From assembly GCA_007570785.1 (NCBI GenBank), contig ML661900.1, forward strand, positions 8,688,039 to 8,752,038: a stretch of 64,000 bases of DNA, given 5' to 3'. Each line of letters opens with the position of its first letter. Position 1 is the first letter of the stretch. The notes beneath the pieces were generated by a model. That model had not been told where the DNA came from. It saw only the letters and a list, made by a program, of their open reading frames with translations, and searched no databases. A program made the position numbers and the translations under genes. Of this stretch, positions 34,386 to 45,589 are shown one piece after another. Origin of the DNA: Antilocapra americana. Lineage: Eukaryota > Chordata > Mammalia > Artiodactyla > Antilocapridae.

Positions 34386-35066
34386 TTCAGAAAATGAAGA
34401 TCATGGCATCCGGTCCCATCACTTCATGATAAATAGATGGGGAAAGAATGGATATAGTGACAGACTTTATTTCCTTGGGCTCCAAAATCACTGCAGATGG
34501 TCCACTCTAGCCATGAAATTAAAAGATGCTTGTTCCTTGGAAGAAAAGCTATGACAAACATAAACAGTGTATTAAAAAGCAGTGGCATTACTTTGCCTAC
34601 AAAGGTCAACAAAGTCAAAGCTATGGTTTTTCCAGTAGTCATGTATGAATGTGAGAGCTGGACAATAAAAAAGGCTAAGTGCCGAAGAACTGATGCTTTA
34701 GAACTGTGGTGTTGGCGAAGACTCCTGAGAATCCCTTGGACTGCAAGGAGATCCAGCCAGTCAATCCTAAAGGAAATTAACCCTGAATATTCTTTGGAAG
34801 GACTGATGCTGAAGCTGAAACTCCAATACTTTGGCCATCTGATGTGAAGAGCCAACTCACTGGAAAAGACCCTGATGCTGAGAAAGATTGAAGGTGGGAG
34901 GAGAAGGGGATGACAGAGAATAAGATGGTTGGATGGCATCACTGGCTCAATGGACATGAGTTTGAGCAAGCTCTGGGACATGGTGAAGGATAGGGAGGCC
35001 TGGCGTGCTACAGTCCATGGGATCATAAAGAGTCAGGAATGACTAAACAACTGAGCAACAACAAAA
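34386..35066 (+). mobile_element. BovB 3' part, copy 5
   Basis: Plus-strand BovB from 'attcagaaaatgaagatcat' to the caacaacaa tail. The frame 34497-34847 keeps about 116 codons of the RT C-terminal region (MTNINSVLKSSGITLPTK, YECESWTIKKAK). The upstream RT core is absent. It directly abuts the oppositely oriented 5'UTR-like block. Confidence 0.92.
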
Positions 35067-36278
35067 GATTATTGATTAAACTAAATGAGTTTTTTTGAAA
35101 GATTAAAAAAATAGACAAACACTTATCTAGACTTACCAAGGGGAAAAAAGGACCCAAATAAAATTAGAAATATAGAGGAGATATTACAACTGATACCACA
35201 GATATACAAAGGGTTGTAAAAGACTACTATGACACTTATATGCCAACAACCTAGAAAAAAATAGGAAAATTCCTAGAAAGATACAACCTATTAAGAGTGA
35301 ATCATGAAGAAATCAAAAAATCTGAACAGACCAGTTACTAGTATGGAGATTGAATCAGTAATCAAAAATGTTTCAACATAGTAAACATTAGGATCAGATG
35401 ACTTTACAGGTAAATTCTACCAAACATTTAAAGCACTAGTACAGATTTTTCTTAGACTTCCAGTGAAGAGGAAAGATTATGACACTCATTTTATGAGGCC
35501 AGCATACCCTGATATCAAAACCAGACAAGGATACTAAGAAAAAAATATTATAGCCCAGTATTGCTGATAGAGATGCAAATATCCATATCCTCAACAGAAT
35601 ATTAGGAAATCAAATTCAACAATACTTTAAAAGGATTATATACCAATTTATTCTAAGGATGCAAGAATGGTTCTATACCTGCAAGTCAAGCAATGTAAAC
35701 CTCAACTTAATAAAGCCCACGTGCAGTAAGCCCACAGCTACCATCATACTCAAAGGTGAAAACATTAAAGCTTTTTCTCTAGAATCTGTAGCAAAAAGAG
35801 AATCTCTATTCTTACTGTTTTTATTCAACATGTTACTGGAAGACCTACCAGAAAAATTAAGCAAAAATAATAAATAAAAGACACCTAAAATCAGATGAGA
35901 AGTATGATTCTCTCTGTTTGCATCTGACATGATATTATGTGTAGAAAATCTTCAAGAATCCTGAGGGGAGAGGGAAAAGCCTGTAAGAATTGATAAACAA
36001 ACTCAGTAAGTTGCCAGATACAAATTTCATCGAAGACAAAATATGTCCTGTTTCAATATACCAACAATAACCTCTCAGAAAGATGAATTAAGGAAACAGA
36101 TTTATTTATATTACATCAAAAATAATAAAATACCAGGAATAAATCTAACTGAGAAGGTTAAGATCTTTTCATTAAAGACTGTAATCAATGAAATAAATTA
36201 AAGAAGGGGCAAATAAACAAAAAGGTATCTTGTGTTCATGGATTGAATGGATTAGTAATATTAAAATCCTCATGTCAT
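35067..36278 (+). mobile_element. Old L1 ORF2 (part 2)
   Basis: Plus-strand L1 ORF2 continuing from 33599: the 'gacaaacacttatctagact' and 'gacactcattttatgaggcc' regions, then the RT domain and the part following it. Numerous stops. The longest open piece is 35659-35877. Confidence 0.8.
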
Positions 36279-36555
36279 GCTTCCCTAGTGGTCCAGTGAT
36301 TAAGAATTACCTGCCAGTGCAGGGGACACAGGTTCAATCCTTGGTCTAGGAAGATACTACATACCATGAGGCAAATAAGCCTGTGTGCCACAATTCCCAA
36401 AGCCTTTGCACCTAGAGCCAAGGTGTCTTCTCTGTGACAAGAGAAGACATCACAATGAGAAACCAGTGTACCATAATGAAAAGTAGCCCCACTTGCCGGA
36501 GCTGGAGAAAGCCCACACACAGCAATGAAAATGCAGCACAGCCAAACAAAAAAAT
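36279..36555 (+). mobile_element. CHR-type tRNA-derived SINE inside L1
   Basis: Head 'gcttccctagtggtccagtg' followed by the long CHR-1-type body ('gagaagacatcacaatgaga', 'gcccacacacagcaatgaaa') and an A-rich tail. The family is shared by whales, hippos and ruminants. It interrupts the L1 between 'attaaaatcc' and 'attaaaacaa', a likely decayed target duplication. Confidence 0.85.
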
Positions 36556-37860
36556 TAATTAAAACAAATTCCCATGCTACCCAAATGATCTACAGATTCA
36601 GTGCTACCTCTAGCAAGATTTCTATGGCATTTTCCCACAAAAATAGGAAAAAATGCTACAACGTGTGGAGCCACAAAAGATCTTGAATAATTGAAGCCAT
36701 CTTGAGAAAGAAGAGCAGATTTGGAGGCATCACACTTCCTGAATTCAATCGATATTACAAAACTATAGTAATCAAAAGAGTACAGTATTGGAGTAGAGAC
36801 AGACACATAGATCAGTGAAACAATACTAGAGAGACAAGAAATAAACCCATACATACATAGTGAATTAATTTAAAAGAAAGGAAACAATGAGGAAAGGAAA
36901 CAACAGTCTCCTTAATAAATGGTGTTGGGAAACAGGATGCTCATCTTATACCAGGCACAGAGATCAACTCAATATGGGTTAAAACCTTGAACATATAACT
37001 TAAACTCCTAGAAGAAAATTAGGGGATACGCTTCTTGGCATCAGTCCTGGCAATAATTCTTTGGACTTGAAACCAAAAACAATGGTAACCAAAGCAAAAA
37101 TAAGCAAGTGGCACTACAAATAAAAAACCTCTACAAAGGAAGCCATCAACAAAATGAAAAGGACTCCTACAGAGTGGGAGTAAATATTTGCAAGCCATAT
37201 ATCTGGCAAGGGATCAATACCCAAATTATATAAAAAAAAACTCATATAACTCAATAGCAAAAAAATAAAAATTAAAATGGCAGAATAACTGAATAGACAT
37301 TTTTACAAAGACCTACACAGGACCAACAGGTACATGAAAAGATGTTCAGCATCACTAATCATCAGGAAAATTCAAATGAAAACCACAATGAGATAACATC
37401 TCACCCTTTTTAGAATGGCTCTCATCAAAAAGAAAGGAGATAAGTGCTGGCAAAGATGTGGATTATTGGGAACCCTTTTTTACTGTTTGTGGACATGTAT
37501 ATTGGTTCAGATACTATAGAAAACATCATGGGAGTTCCTCAAAAAATAAAATACAATTATAATATTATCAAGAAATCCCACTTCTGGTATATCTCCAAAG
37601 GAAATGAAAACAGGACCTTGAAGAGATATCTACAATCCCATATTCATTGCAACATTGTTCACAGTAGCCAAAATATGAAAACAACCTAAATGTCCACCAA
37701 TGCAAGATTTAATAAATAAATAAATATATATATATATATATATAATGAAATAATAGTCAGCCAGAAGAAAGATATCATCCTTCTGTAAAGATTATATATG
37801 ATAAATTAGGAATAATAAAATACAGGAAATTAAGTTCCATAGTTTGACACTGGAGGTCTG
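36556..37860 (+). mobile_element. Old L1 ORF2 C-terminus and 3'UTR (part 3)
   Basis: Continues the L1 after the CHR SINE: 'ccatgctacccaaatgatct', 'aaaatgcaagtc'-class ORF2 sequence, then the 'aaacaacctaaatgtccacc' region and the internal TA repeat, and onward to about 37860. Degenerate throughout. Confidence 0.78.
37711..37744. repeat. AATA/TA microsatellite within L1
   Basis: Four AATA-type units run into a (TA)10-like run. It is the A-rich/TA part of the L1 and probably length-variable. Confidence 0.85.
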
Positions 37861-37984
37861 AAAGCTAATTAAGGGAGATTTTTAAAGATTTAAATGTTTG
37901 AGCAACTCCTACTTTATAAAAATGTTAATTTTTCTGAAATGTGTGTATAGTTTCACTATAATTCCAATCACATACCAATTCCAC

Positions 37985-38545
37985 ATTTTAAATACTTCTA
38001 GAATTTGCCTTCTTCTCACTGCCTACTCTGAAGTACATCTTAGCTGACTCTGCCATCATATTTTGCTTGGGATGTCACACTGACTCCTTAGCTGGTCTTG
38101 TTGCCTCTGCTCTTGTTCCTGTACATTGTAGTCTCACCAGGATCTACAGTGCCATGTCTTCCCTTGTACAAAGCACTCCAGTGTTTGCCAAATTGTTCAG
38201 AGTAAACATCAATACTTATAAGAACCTTCGATGTCTTTCTTGATCTACCCCTATCCCTGCTACCTCAGATCTCATGTCACTGCAGCAGCCAAAATGGTCC
38301 TTCTTTTGTATCTTGAACATTTTTGGCACACTCCATATCAAGGTCTTTGCTCTTGCAAAATGCTCTATTCTTTGTGTAGATGGTTTTTTCCCCAATTAGC
38401 CACAGCTTACACCATACTTCCTTCAAGCCCTTAGTGACTTCAGATCCACCTGCTAATAACATTTAGAAATGGAACTATCAACAGGAGGATCTACACCAGG
38501 GCCTGACATTCAGGCATTAATGTATTCAGTAAATGATTGTTGAAC
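37985..38545 (+). mobile_element. L2 LINE, decayed
   Basis: The order of blocks ('ttctcactgcctactctgaa', 'tgatctacccctatccctgc', 'accatacttccttcaagccc', 'ggcctgac...attcagtaaatgattgttgaa') follows the L2 3' end. It is too decayed to assign a subfamily. Confidence 0.5.
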
Positions 38546-38647
38546 ATATCTGATATACACGTACTATGGCTTGAAGGATGCCAACATTGAAAAGATTCAA
38601 TCTTTGTCAATGAAAGTGTCAAGTGAGGAAATAACTATAATATAACA

Positions 38648-38835
38648 ACTAACATTTATATGGGAGCTGCATTTTACAAAATATATACAATTTACATACT
38701 GCTTACATTTGAGCCTCCCAGACAGCACTATCTTGAGAGAGAGCAGGTGTTTCACAGGTGTAAACTCGGAGAGGTTAAATAATTTGCTCAAGCCAGAAAG
38801 CTGTGTCTCAGAGCTTGGCTTTCTGACTTTGAAAC
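38648..38835 (-). mobile_element. MIR SINE
   Basis: Seen on the plus strand in reverse order: 'aactaacatttatatgggagc', 'aactcggagaggttaaataa', 'ttgctcaagccagaaagctg', 'agagcttggctttctgact'. A good MIR match for such an old family. Confidence 0.75.
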
Positions 38836-39216
38836 ATTTTTTTCCCCCTTAGTCACACCAGATTGCATTCTTTTGCACTTTGGGGAATACAATAGAAGAG
38901 TAAAATAAAGTCTATTCCAATAATAAATTTGAAATCTTTGTGGGTCATAGCTGTGCCATGAGAAATAAAATGAATCCCATGAGACTCAGTTTCCTTAGGT
39001 TAGTTTATAAACTGTAAAGTGGAAGTCATGCATACACAATTATCTTAGGGGACATTGAGAAAATTAATGAGGCTATGTTTATGAAAAGTCATTAAATTAC
39101 ATAAGGAAAAGCATTATCTTCAGAATTAAAACTATTAATAAGCCATAGTTTTCTCATATACAAGCTTAGCATATGATCTTGTGAAAGGAAATCCATAACT
39201 ATTTAATTCTAACTTT
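38836..39216. other. Unique DNA
   Basis: Nothing recognisable between a MIR and an L1-BT insertion. Confidence 0.5.
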
Positions 39217-39234
39217 GAAACTTACTATTATTTA

Positions 39235-39807
39235 TTTATTTATTTTAAATTTTCTTTACTTTATTGTGTTGGTTTTGCCATACAATGACATGAAACCGCC
39301 ATGGGTTTACATATGCTCCCCCTCCAGAACCCCCCTCCCTCCTCCCTCCTGATTCCCTCCCCCTGGGTCATCTGGGTGCACCAGCCCCGAGCATCAACCC
39401 TGGGCTGGCGATTGATTTCACATATGATAATTAACATGTTTCAATGCCATTCTCCCATATCATCCCACCCTTGCCCTCTTCCACAGAGTCCACGAGTCTG
39501 TTCTATACATCTGCGTTCCTTTTGCTGTCTCGCATGCAGGGTTCTCCTTACCATCTTTCTAAATTCCACATATATGCATTAGTATACTGTATTGTTGTTT
39601 TTCCTTCTGGCTTACTTCACTCTGAATAATAGGCTCCAGTTCCGTCCACCTAAGTAGAACTGATTCAAATGAATTTTTTTTTAATGCTGAATAATATTCC
39701 ATTGTGTATATGTACCACAGCTTTCTTATCCATTCGTCAGTTGATGGGCATCTAGGTTGCTTCCATGTCCTGGCTATTGTAAACAATGCGGCGATGAACA
39801 TTGGGGG
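39235..39807 (-). mobile_element. L1-BT, 5'-truncated, perfect 18-bp target duplication
   Basis: Minus-strand ruminant L1 3' end: T-rich tail at 39235-39245, C-rich 3'UTR (plus strand 'ccagaacccccctccctcct') and the end of ORF2. The direct repeat gaaacttactattattta is identical at 39217-39234 and 39808-39825. Low divergence and a perfect duplication point to a fairly recent insertion. Confidence 0.95.
39559..39801 (-). pseudogene. L1 ORF2 C-terminal remnant
   Basis: Eighty in-frame codons of the C-terminus of L1 ORF2p (endonuclease/reverse transcriptase), including [14 protein letters not shown] and YTMEYYSA. It ends at the natural stop before the 3'UTR. The endonuclease, RT domain and 5' promoter are missing, so it cannot make an active protein. 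Confidence 0.85.
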
Positions 39808-39825
39808 GAAACTTACTATTATTTA

Positions 39826-40653
39826 AAAAATAATGTCGTGTGTGATTTGATTTCTACATATTGCTTAAGTTCTTTCATAAAAATGGAAAGACAGATATAT
39901 TTTCCAGTGGAGCTCAAATTTGTAGACCATCTCTCCTACTATTAGGAGACTGAAAAAAAATTAAGTACTTCTAAATTTTTAAACTCTGGCAGCTGAACTA
40001 TTGAGAAAAGAATAAGAATAATGTCAGGAAGAAAAATTAAAACAACACTGTACAAAAGAATTGAAAGAGAACTATTTTATTTCTAATCTCAGCTGGAGAA
40101 ATTGTAAGGTTAAAAAAGTAATCTACAATGGCATTCAGATAATAAAAACTGCAGAGTGACTAAGGCATTAGTCTCCTTAGAACATTAATTTCATTATGAC
40201 TATGCTTTTTAGAAATAAATTTGTAAAAAAGTGATAAAAGAAGTATTTATATAAAAAAATAAATATTTTCTAAGTTAGGAAGTTGCATAAAATAATGTTT
40301 AAAATACTAATTAGACAAGCATTAGTTTTTAAGCTTACTAAAATATGTGCGCTTTATAAAAATATTGGTTTATGTATATATCTAAAATTGATGCACCATA
40401 TATATCCACGACAATTTATTTTTGTAAAATGTATGGAAAATTAAGATATTGCAGAGAAGATTACAGAATAAATGTTCAATGTTCGAAAACAATTTTACAA
40501 ATTTAAGTTAGCTTTAGAGTGCTTTTTATAACACATCAAAGTTAATTTATCCCTTATACAGAAGTTTTATCAGATTTTCTGTTTGGGAAATATTGCAAGT
40601 CATTTTTCACTTTGATGTATTTGCTTAAAATAAAATTTAATAATGTTTAATAT
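39826..40653. other. Very AT-rich unique DNA
   Basis: No gene or recognisable repeat. Confidence 0.5.
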
Positions 40654-40669
40654 TCTAAAATAATATTTT

Positions 40670-40900
40670 AATAAGTTTTTAAAGCTTTAATTATTTTTTG
40701 GCTGCCCTGGGTCTTCACTGATGTGCTTGGGCTTTCTCTAGTTATGGCAAGTGAGGGCTCCTATTGCTGAGTTTTGGCTTTAGGCATGCACTGGCAGTAG
40801 TAGGCTTGGCTTAGTTGCTCCACAGCATGTGGAATTCTCCTTGACTCATGTGTCTGGCATTGGCAGGCAAATTCTTAACCAATGGACCACCAGAAAAATA
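40670..40900 (-). mobile_element. CHR-type SINE with 16-bp target duplication
   Basis: The minus strand reads from a tRNA-like head ('tggtggtccattggttaaga', at the high-coordinate end) through a shortened CHR body to an A-rich tail. The repeat tctaaaataatatttt is identical at 40654-40669 and 40901-40916. CpG positions are largely decayed. Confidence 0.85.
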
Positions 40901-41074
40901 TCTAAAATAATATTTTTGACTTCATAGTCATATATTCAGAATGCACATTTCCCCAAATATTTCATATTACTATATTTTTATGATAAATAAAAATGCAATA
41001 CAATTCAGATTAAATAGGTTTCTGGTCATTTGACATATCAAAGAAGGAGCTTGTGACAAAGTCAAAAGTGATTG

Positions 41075-41500
41075 TGAAGTTTATGTGTCAACTTTTGTTT
41101 GGCTATGATGCTCTGTTGTTTGGTCAAAGACCAGTCTAGGTGTGGCTGTGAAGTCATTATTTAGACAAGATTAATATTTAGATAGTAGACTTTGAATAAA
41201 ACCGGTTATCCTGCAAAATATGAGTAGGCTTTATCCAATCAGTTAAAGGACTTAAGAGAAAAGAATGGGGTCCTACAGAAAGGAAGGGATTCTGTCTCCA
41301 AACTGCCTTCAAACTCGAGACTGAAGCATCAGCTCTTACCCTAAGCTCTAGGCCATAGGCCTGCCCTACAAATTTCGAACTTGCCAGTATCCACAATTGC
41401 ATGGGTCAAGTCTTTAATCACGTGTACACCCACATGTATTTATATACACATGTGCATACATCCTACTGGTTCTGTCTGGAGACCCCTGACTGATACAGGG
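41075..41500 (+). mobile_element. MLT1-type MaLR LTR
   Basis: Blocks in order: 'gtttatgtgtcaacttttg', 'ccagtctaggtgtggctgtg', 'agtagactttgaataaaac', 'ccaatcagttaaaggactta' and a 'ggagacccctgactgatac' terminus. An LTR only, with no internal region. An L1-BT has inserted shortly downstream. Confidence 0.65.
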
Positions 41501-41545
41501 TTTATAGCCATAAACCTCCCCTCAAAATAACAGACACTGCATTCT

Positions 41546-42544
41546 TTTTTTTTAATTTATATATTTTAATTTTCTTTATATTATCATGTTGGTTTTGCCA
41601 TACATTGACATGAATCTGCAATGGGTATACGTGTGTTCCCCTTCCAGAACCCCCCTCCCACCTCCCTCCCAATTCTCTCTCTCTGGGTCATCCCAGTGCA
41701 CCAGCCCTGAGCATCAGACCTGGGCTGGCGATTGATTTCACATATGATGATTAACATGTTTCAATGCCATTCTCCCATATCATCCCACCCTTGCCCTCTC
41801 CCATAGAGTCCAAAAGACTGTTCTATACATCTGCGTTTCTTTTGCTGTCTCACATACAGGGTTCTCCTTACCATCTTTCTAAATTCCACATATATGCGTT
41901 AGTATACTGTATTTTTGTTTTTCCTTCTGGCTTACTTCACTCTGTGTAATAGGCTCCAGTTTCGTCCACCTCAGTAGAACTGATTCAAATGAATTCTTTT
42001 TAATGGCTGAGTAATATTCCATTGTGTACATGTACCACAGCTTTCTTATCCATTTGTCTGTTGATGGACATCTAGGTTGCTTCCATGTCCTGGCTATTGT
42101 AAACAATGCCGCGATAACCATTGGAGTACATGTGTCTCTTTCAATTCTGGTTTCCTCGGTGTGTATGCCCAGCAGTGGGATTACTGGGTCATATGGCAGT
42201 TCTATTTTCAGTTTTTTAAGGAACCTCCACACTGTTTTCCATAGTGGCTGTACTAGTTTGCATTCTCACCAACAGTGTAAGAGGGTTCCCTTTTCTCCAC
42301 AACCTCTCCAGCATTTATTGCTTGTAGACTTTTGGATGGCAGCCATTCTGACTGGTGTAAAGTGGTACCTCATTGTGGTTTTGATTTGCATTTCTCTGAT
42401 AATGAGTGATGTTGAGTATCTTTTCATGTGTTTGTTAGCCATTTTTATGTCTTCTTTGGAGAAATGTCTGTTTAGTTCTTTGGCCCACTTTTTGATTGGG
42501 TCGTTTATTTTCCTGAAATGGAGCTGCAGGAGTTGCTTGTATAT
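41546..42544 (-). mobile_element. L1-BT insertion, 3' sense part
   Basis: Minus-strand L1-BT: T-rich tail at 41546, 3'UTR, then the ORF2 C-terminal region up to about 42544, where the orientation flips. Together with 42545-43037 it is a single insertion bounded by the 15-bp repeat cagacactgcattct (41531-41545 and 43038-43052). Confidence 0.95.
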
Positions 42545-42550
42545 TATCAA
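41879..42550 (-). pseudogene. L1 ORF2 C-terminal region remnant
   Basis: Two adjacent open pieces (42266-42550, then 41879-42232) read the ORF2 C-terminal third, including the cysteine motif [14 protein letters not shown] and the final [11 protein letters not shown] segment. A frame break lies between them. There is no RT domain. Confidence 0.85.
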
Positions 42551-43037
42551 GACAGTATGGTAGTGGCATGAAGACAGAAATATAGATCAATGGAACAAAA
42601 TAGAATAAATACACACACCTATGGACATCTTATTTTTGACAAAGGAGGCAAAAATATACAATGGAGTAAAGACAATCTCTTTAACAAGTGGTGCTGGGAA
42701 AACTGGACAGTCACTTGTAAAAGAATGAAACTAGAACACTTTCTAACACAATACACAAAAATAAACTCTAAATGGATCAAAGATCTAAACATAAGACCAG
42801 AAACTATAAAACTCCTAGAGGAAAACATAGGCAAAACACTCTCCAACATAAACCAAAGCAGGACCCTCTCTGACCCACCTCCCAGAATATTGGAAATAAA
42901 AGCACAAATAAACAAATGGGACCTAATTAAAATGAAGAGCTTCTGCACAACAAAGGAAACTAGAAGCAAGGTGAAAAGGCAGCCTTCAGAATGGGAAAAA
43001 ATAATAGCAAATGAAGCAACTGACAAACAATTAATCT
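42545..43037 (+). mobile_element. L1-BT insertion, inverted 5' part
   Basis: Plus-strand L1 ORF2 sequence, from 'attatcaagacagtatgg' to 'acaaacaattaatctc'. Its outer end (43037) is the position in L1 that directly precedes the start of the sense part (aatatacaagcaactcc on the minus strand at the junction). This arrangement is what twin priming produces. Confidence 0.93.
42590..43037 (+). pseudogene. L1 ORF2 internal fragment, open
   Basis: About 149 codons of ORF2 downstream of the RT core, including HLIFDKGGKNIQWSKDN and KWCWENWTVTCKRMK. The frame stays open past the element through the target duplication to a stop at 43208-43210, giving 206 codons in all. No promoter or start of the protein is present. 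Confidence 0.85.
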
Positions 43038-43280
43038 CAGACACTGCATTCTATAGAAACTATCCTAGTATGAGAACAAACAACAGAACTTTAGACAGAA
43101 TTAAAGAAATAGTGGGGGGAAAGCACGTGGTCGTTCTCCTCCTGAATTTTATTTTTAACTGGAGTAATAGCTTTGATATAATGTCCCTTGAAATTTTACT
43201 TCAAGATTAATTGGATTTGGCTGGGATGAAAATAACCACATTATCAGTGCTAAAAATTGGCTTAAGACCATTATTTAAAG

Positions 43281-43724
43281 TGTTGCAGAAACCAGTAATT
43301 GAGAAACCAAGCACCACATTTGGAGAGTTGGAGAGCTCAGGTTTATACTGCCAGCTTGCCCAGAGAGGTTAACACTCCAATCTCTGAGCCCCAAACAAAG
43401 GGGTTACAGAGCCTTTATAGACAGACTATAGTGGGCAATGCTAGCTGCTAGTAGGCTGGTTTAAACTAAGGGGTTTTGTGTGTATGGGTACAAGGTTAGG
43501 ACAAGGTGGTGGAATGCATGACCTTTATACAGACAAGCATGGTTAAGCAGGATTACAGGGGCTGGGCGATTGCTAAAAGCAGGACAAGAGAGACTGAGAT
43601 AAGCTAGTATTGTAAGTCCCCACTTCCCAAGATTAAGAAGAGATTCAGACTTTGCAAGGAGCAAGCTGAGTTACAGAGATAGAAGGAGCAGGAGGTTATG
43701 TGAAATTTTAACTTTTCCTCTTCA
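43281..43724 (-). mobile_element. Solo LTR, class I-like (4-bp duplication)
   Basis: Termini TG (minus, at 43724) and CA (minus, at 43281), with the perfect 4-bp repeat aaag at 43277-43280 and 43725-43728. On the minus strand TATAAA lies at 43414-43419, with a decayed poly(A) signal further downstream near 43341-43347. At 444 bp and with a 4-bp duplication it fits a gammaretrovirus-like (ERV1) LTR. No internal retroviral genes remain. The minus frame 43461-43664 lies inside U3. Confidence 0.75.
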
Positions 43725-43728
43725 AAAG

Positions 43729-45564
43729 CAGAAAAAAAATTATCAAAATAGACTCTTAATGAGTTAGACATAAAGAATTAGGAGAACATTTAGAACAGAA
43801 AAGAGATTGAAAATCAGTGATACTTTTATGAGTAAAATTTGATATTATTTTCCCTGGAAAGGTGATAAATCTTTCAACATGATTTCAGAGATGTATGGTT
43901 GTAATTCTGGAAATATTTATGCAAAATGGAAGATGGTGTTCTAAGCAGAATGGATGTGGATTGGATTTTATGATGATGCTATTGTAAGAGAACAGCTTTG
44001 GTTAACTAAATATTCATTAATCCTCCACACTAAGGAGAAACATAAAACTCTATAGACAGAGCACTTGAGAGATACTTAAAGGAAGATGAGATAAGTGCTC
44101 TAGGTTTCTGCCTTGGCATCTCAATATCATTCTTTTTGTTCAGTCTTGAAGATAACCACTCAAGAATGAACATGAGGAATATTTGCTTCTATAGCCAGTC
44201 AAATAAAATAATAATTAAGGTCACCCAAAGAATTTTCCAACTTTAGCAGTATTGTAAAATGATGGTGATCAGATTAGTGAACATTGGGATATGTGATCAG
44301 ACTATAAATAAAGGATTTTTATTTTATCAGAAACACAGACATTTTTCAAAACCATTTCTGGCTATGAATAGTTTGGAAAAGGTAAGAGGATGGACAAAGG
44401 ATTCTCAAACTTTTTATTTCTCATAATTCATGTGCTGATCATTTGCTATTTGATCACTAGTCTCTTTTTCCAACTACCTTGCTTTGCTCTATATCACAGA
44501 ACATCATGTCTATAGACTTCTGATTATATTCAGTGGTGAGTGTGAGAAGGGGTAAATGGCATTTCTCCTTCTCCTGTTCTGCCTACAGTAGCATTCCTAG
44601 CAGTGATTATGTGTCCATATTGGTTCCAGGTTCTGATAGGAAGCCACTGTTCCATGGTTCCAGCTCCTGCCGGCAAAGTAGTGGATTCTAATGCACATTA
44701 GGCAAGCCTTCTTGCTCTGGTTATACCACTTCCTCTGATTGTCCCTGTTGCCCTAAAAATAGTTGATGTCTTCTTGCTGTTGCTTCATGGTACTCAGTTT
44801 GGCCATTCAACTTTTTTATCACTTGCTTAATCAATTCTCTATATTAAATTTCCTCAGTATGAAAGAACTAAATAGGTATCTTTTTCTTACCGCATACAGT
44901 TCTTACAATTGATCACAGAATTCTCTCCTAAGAGAACAGAATTTCTCCTAAGTCAGTTTAGGTATAGTCTCATATGAAGCCAGAAAATTGAACTTTCTGA
45001 CCTCTCAACATCTTTCCAAAAATTGTCATAACCTGTTACATTTTGTATTGTCAAGTGCAATCCAAAGAAGTCATAATCTTATGGTTCATGGCATTTTACA
45101 CTCTACCACTTCTAAACTAAATGCTTTAACATTGCTCCCCCAAGTACTTTTTTGTTTCATTTTTGAATAGGGGATTTAAAAATTATTGTTGACAAAGTAT
45201 AACTGATTACGTAGTTGTTGACAACAATGGCCTTGCTTTTTTTTGCCATGGATCTTATCTATTTTAAAACTAATTTTGGTTTTGGTGTAGCTAATTACTT
45301 CAGAAATATCCCTAGGCTGAGCGTAAATGCAAGTGTTTAGGAGAAAATTTATAAAGACAAATTATATATTCCAATTGTGTTCTATTAACTAGAAACAAAG
45401 TGAATACCTTCAAGATTCCTTATTGTGCTGCCCTTGAGATCTTTGCCATGGGCCAACCTTGAAGGTAAAACTGGAAAACAGTAACTACACTCTAACAGTT
45501 AAAGTGTCTTGAATTATCACAGATTGCTAATGGTTTACTTAGAGGACTTCTCTACAGAAAGGCT
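43729..45564. other. Unique DNA, no gene seen
   Basis: No recognisable repeat, exon or RNA gene. Confidence 0.5.
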
Positions 45565-45589
45565 TTGTGTGTGTGCATGTGTGTGTGTG
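45565..45589. repeat. Short TG microsatellite
   Basis: About 25 bases of (TG)n with one CA interruption. Confidence 0.85.

Noticed and set aside
34424..35026. 200-codon minus-strand open frame
   Set aside because: It is the antisense of BovB copy 5. The same antisense reading stays open in other BovB copies (for example 59637-60053 and 29770-30207), so it reflects sequence composition and not a gene.
31515..37860. A single L1 with 5' inversion spanning 31.5-37.9 kb
   Set aside because: Both the minus-strand and plus-strand parts contain an L1 3' end, so they are separate insertions, unlike the case at 41.5-43.0 kb.
42024..42563. 179-codon plus-strand open frame
   Set aside because: Antisense of the L1 ORF2 C-terminal region in the twin-primed L1.
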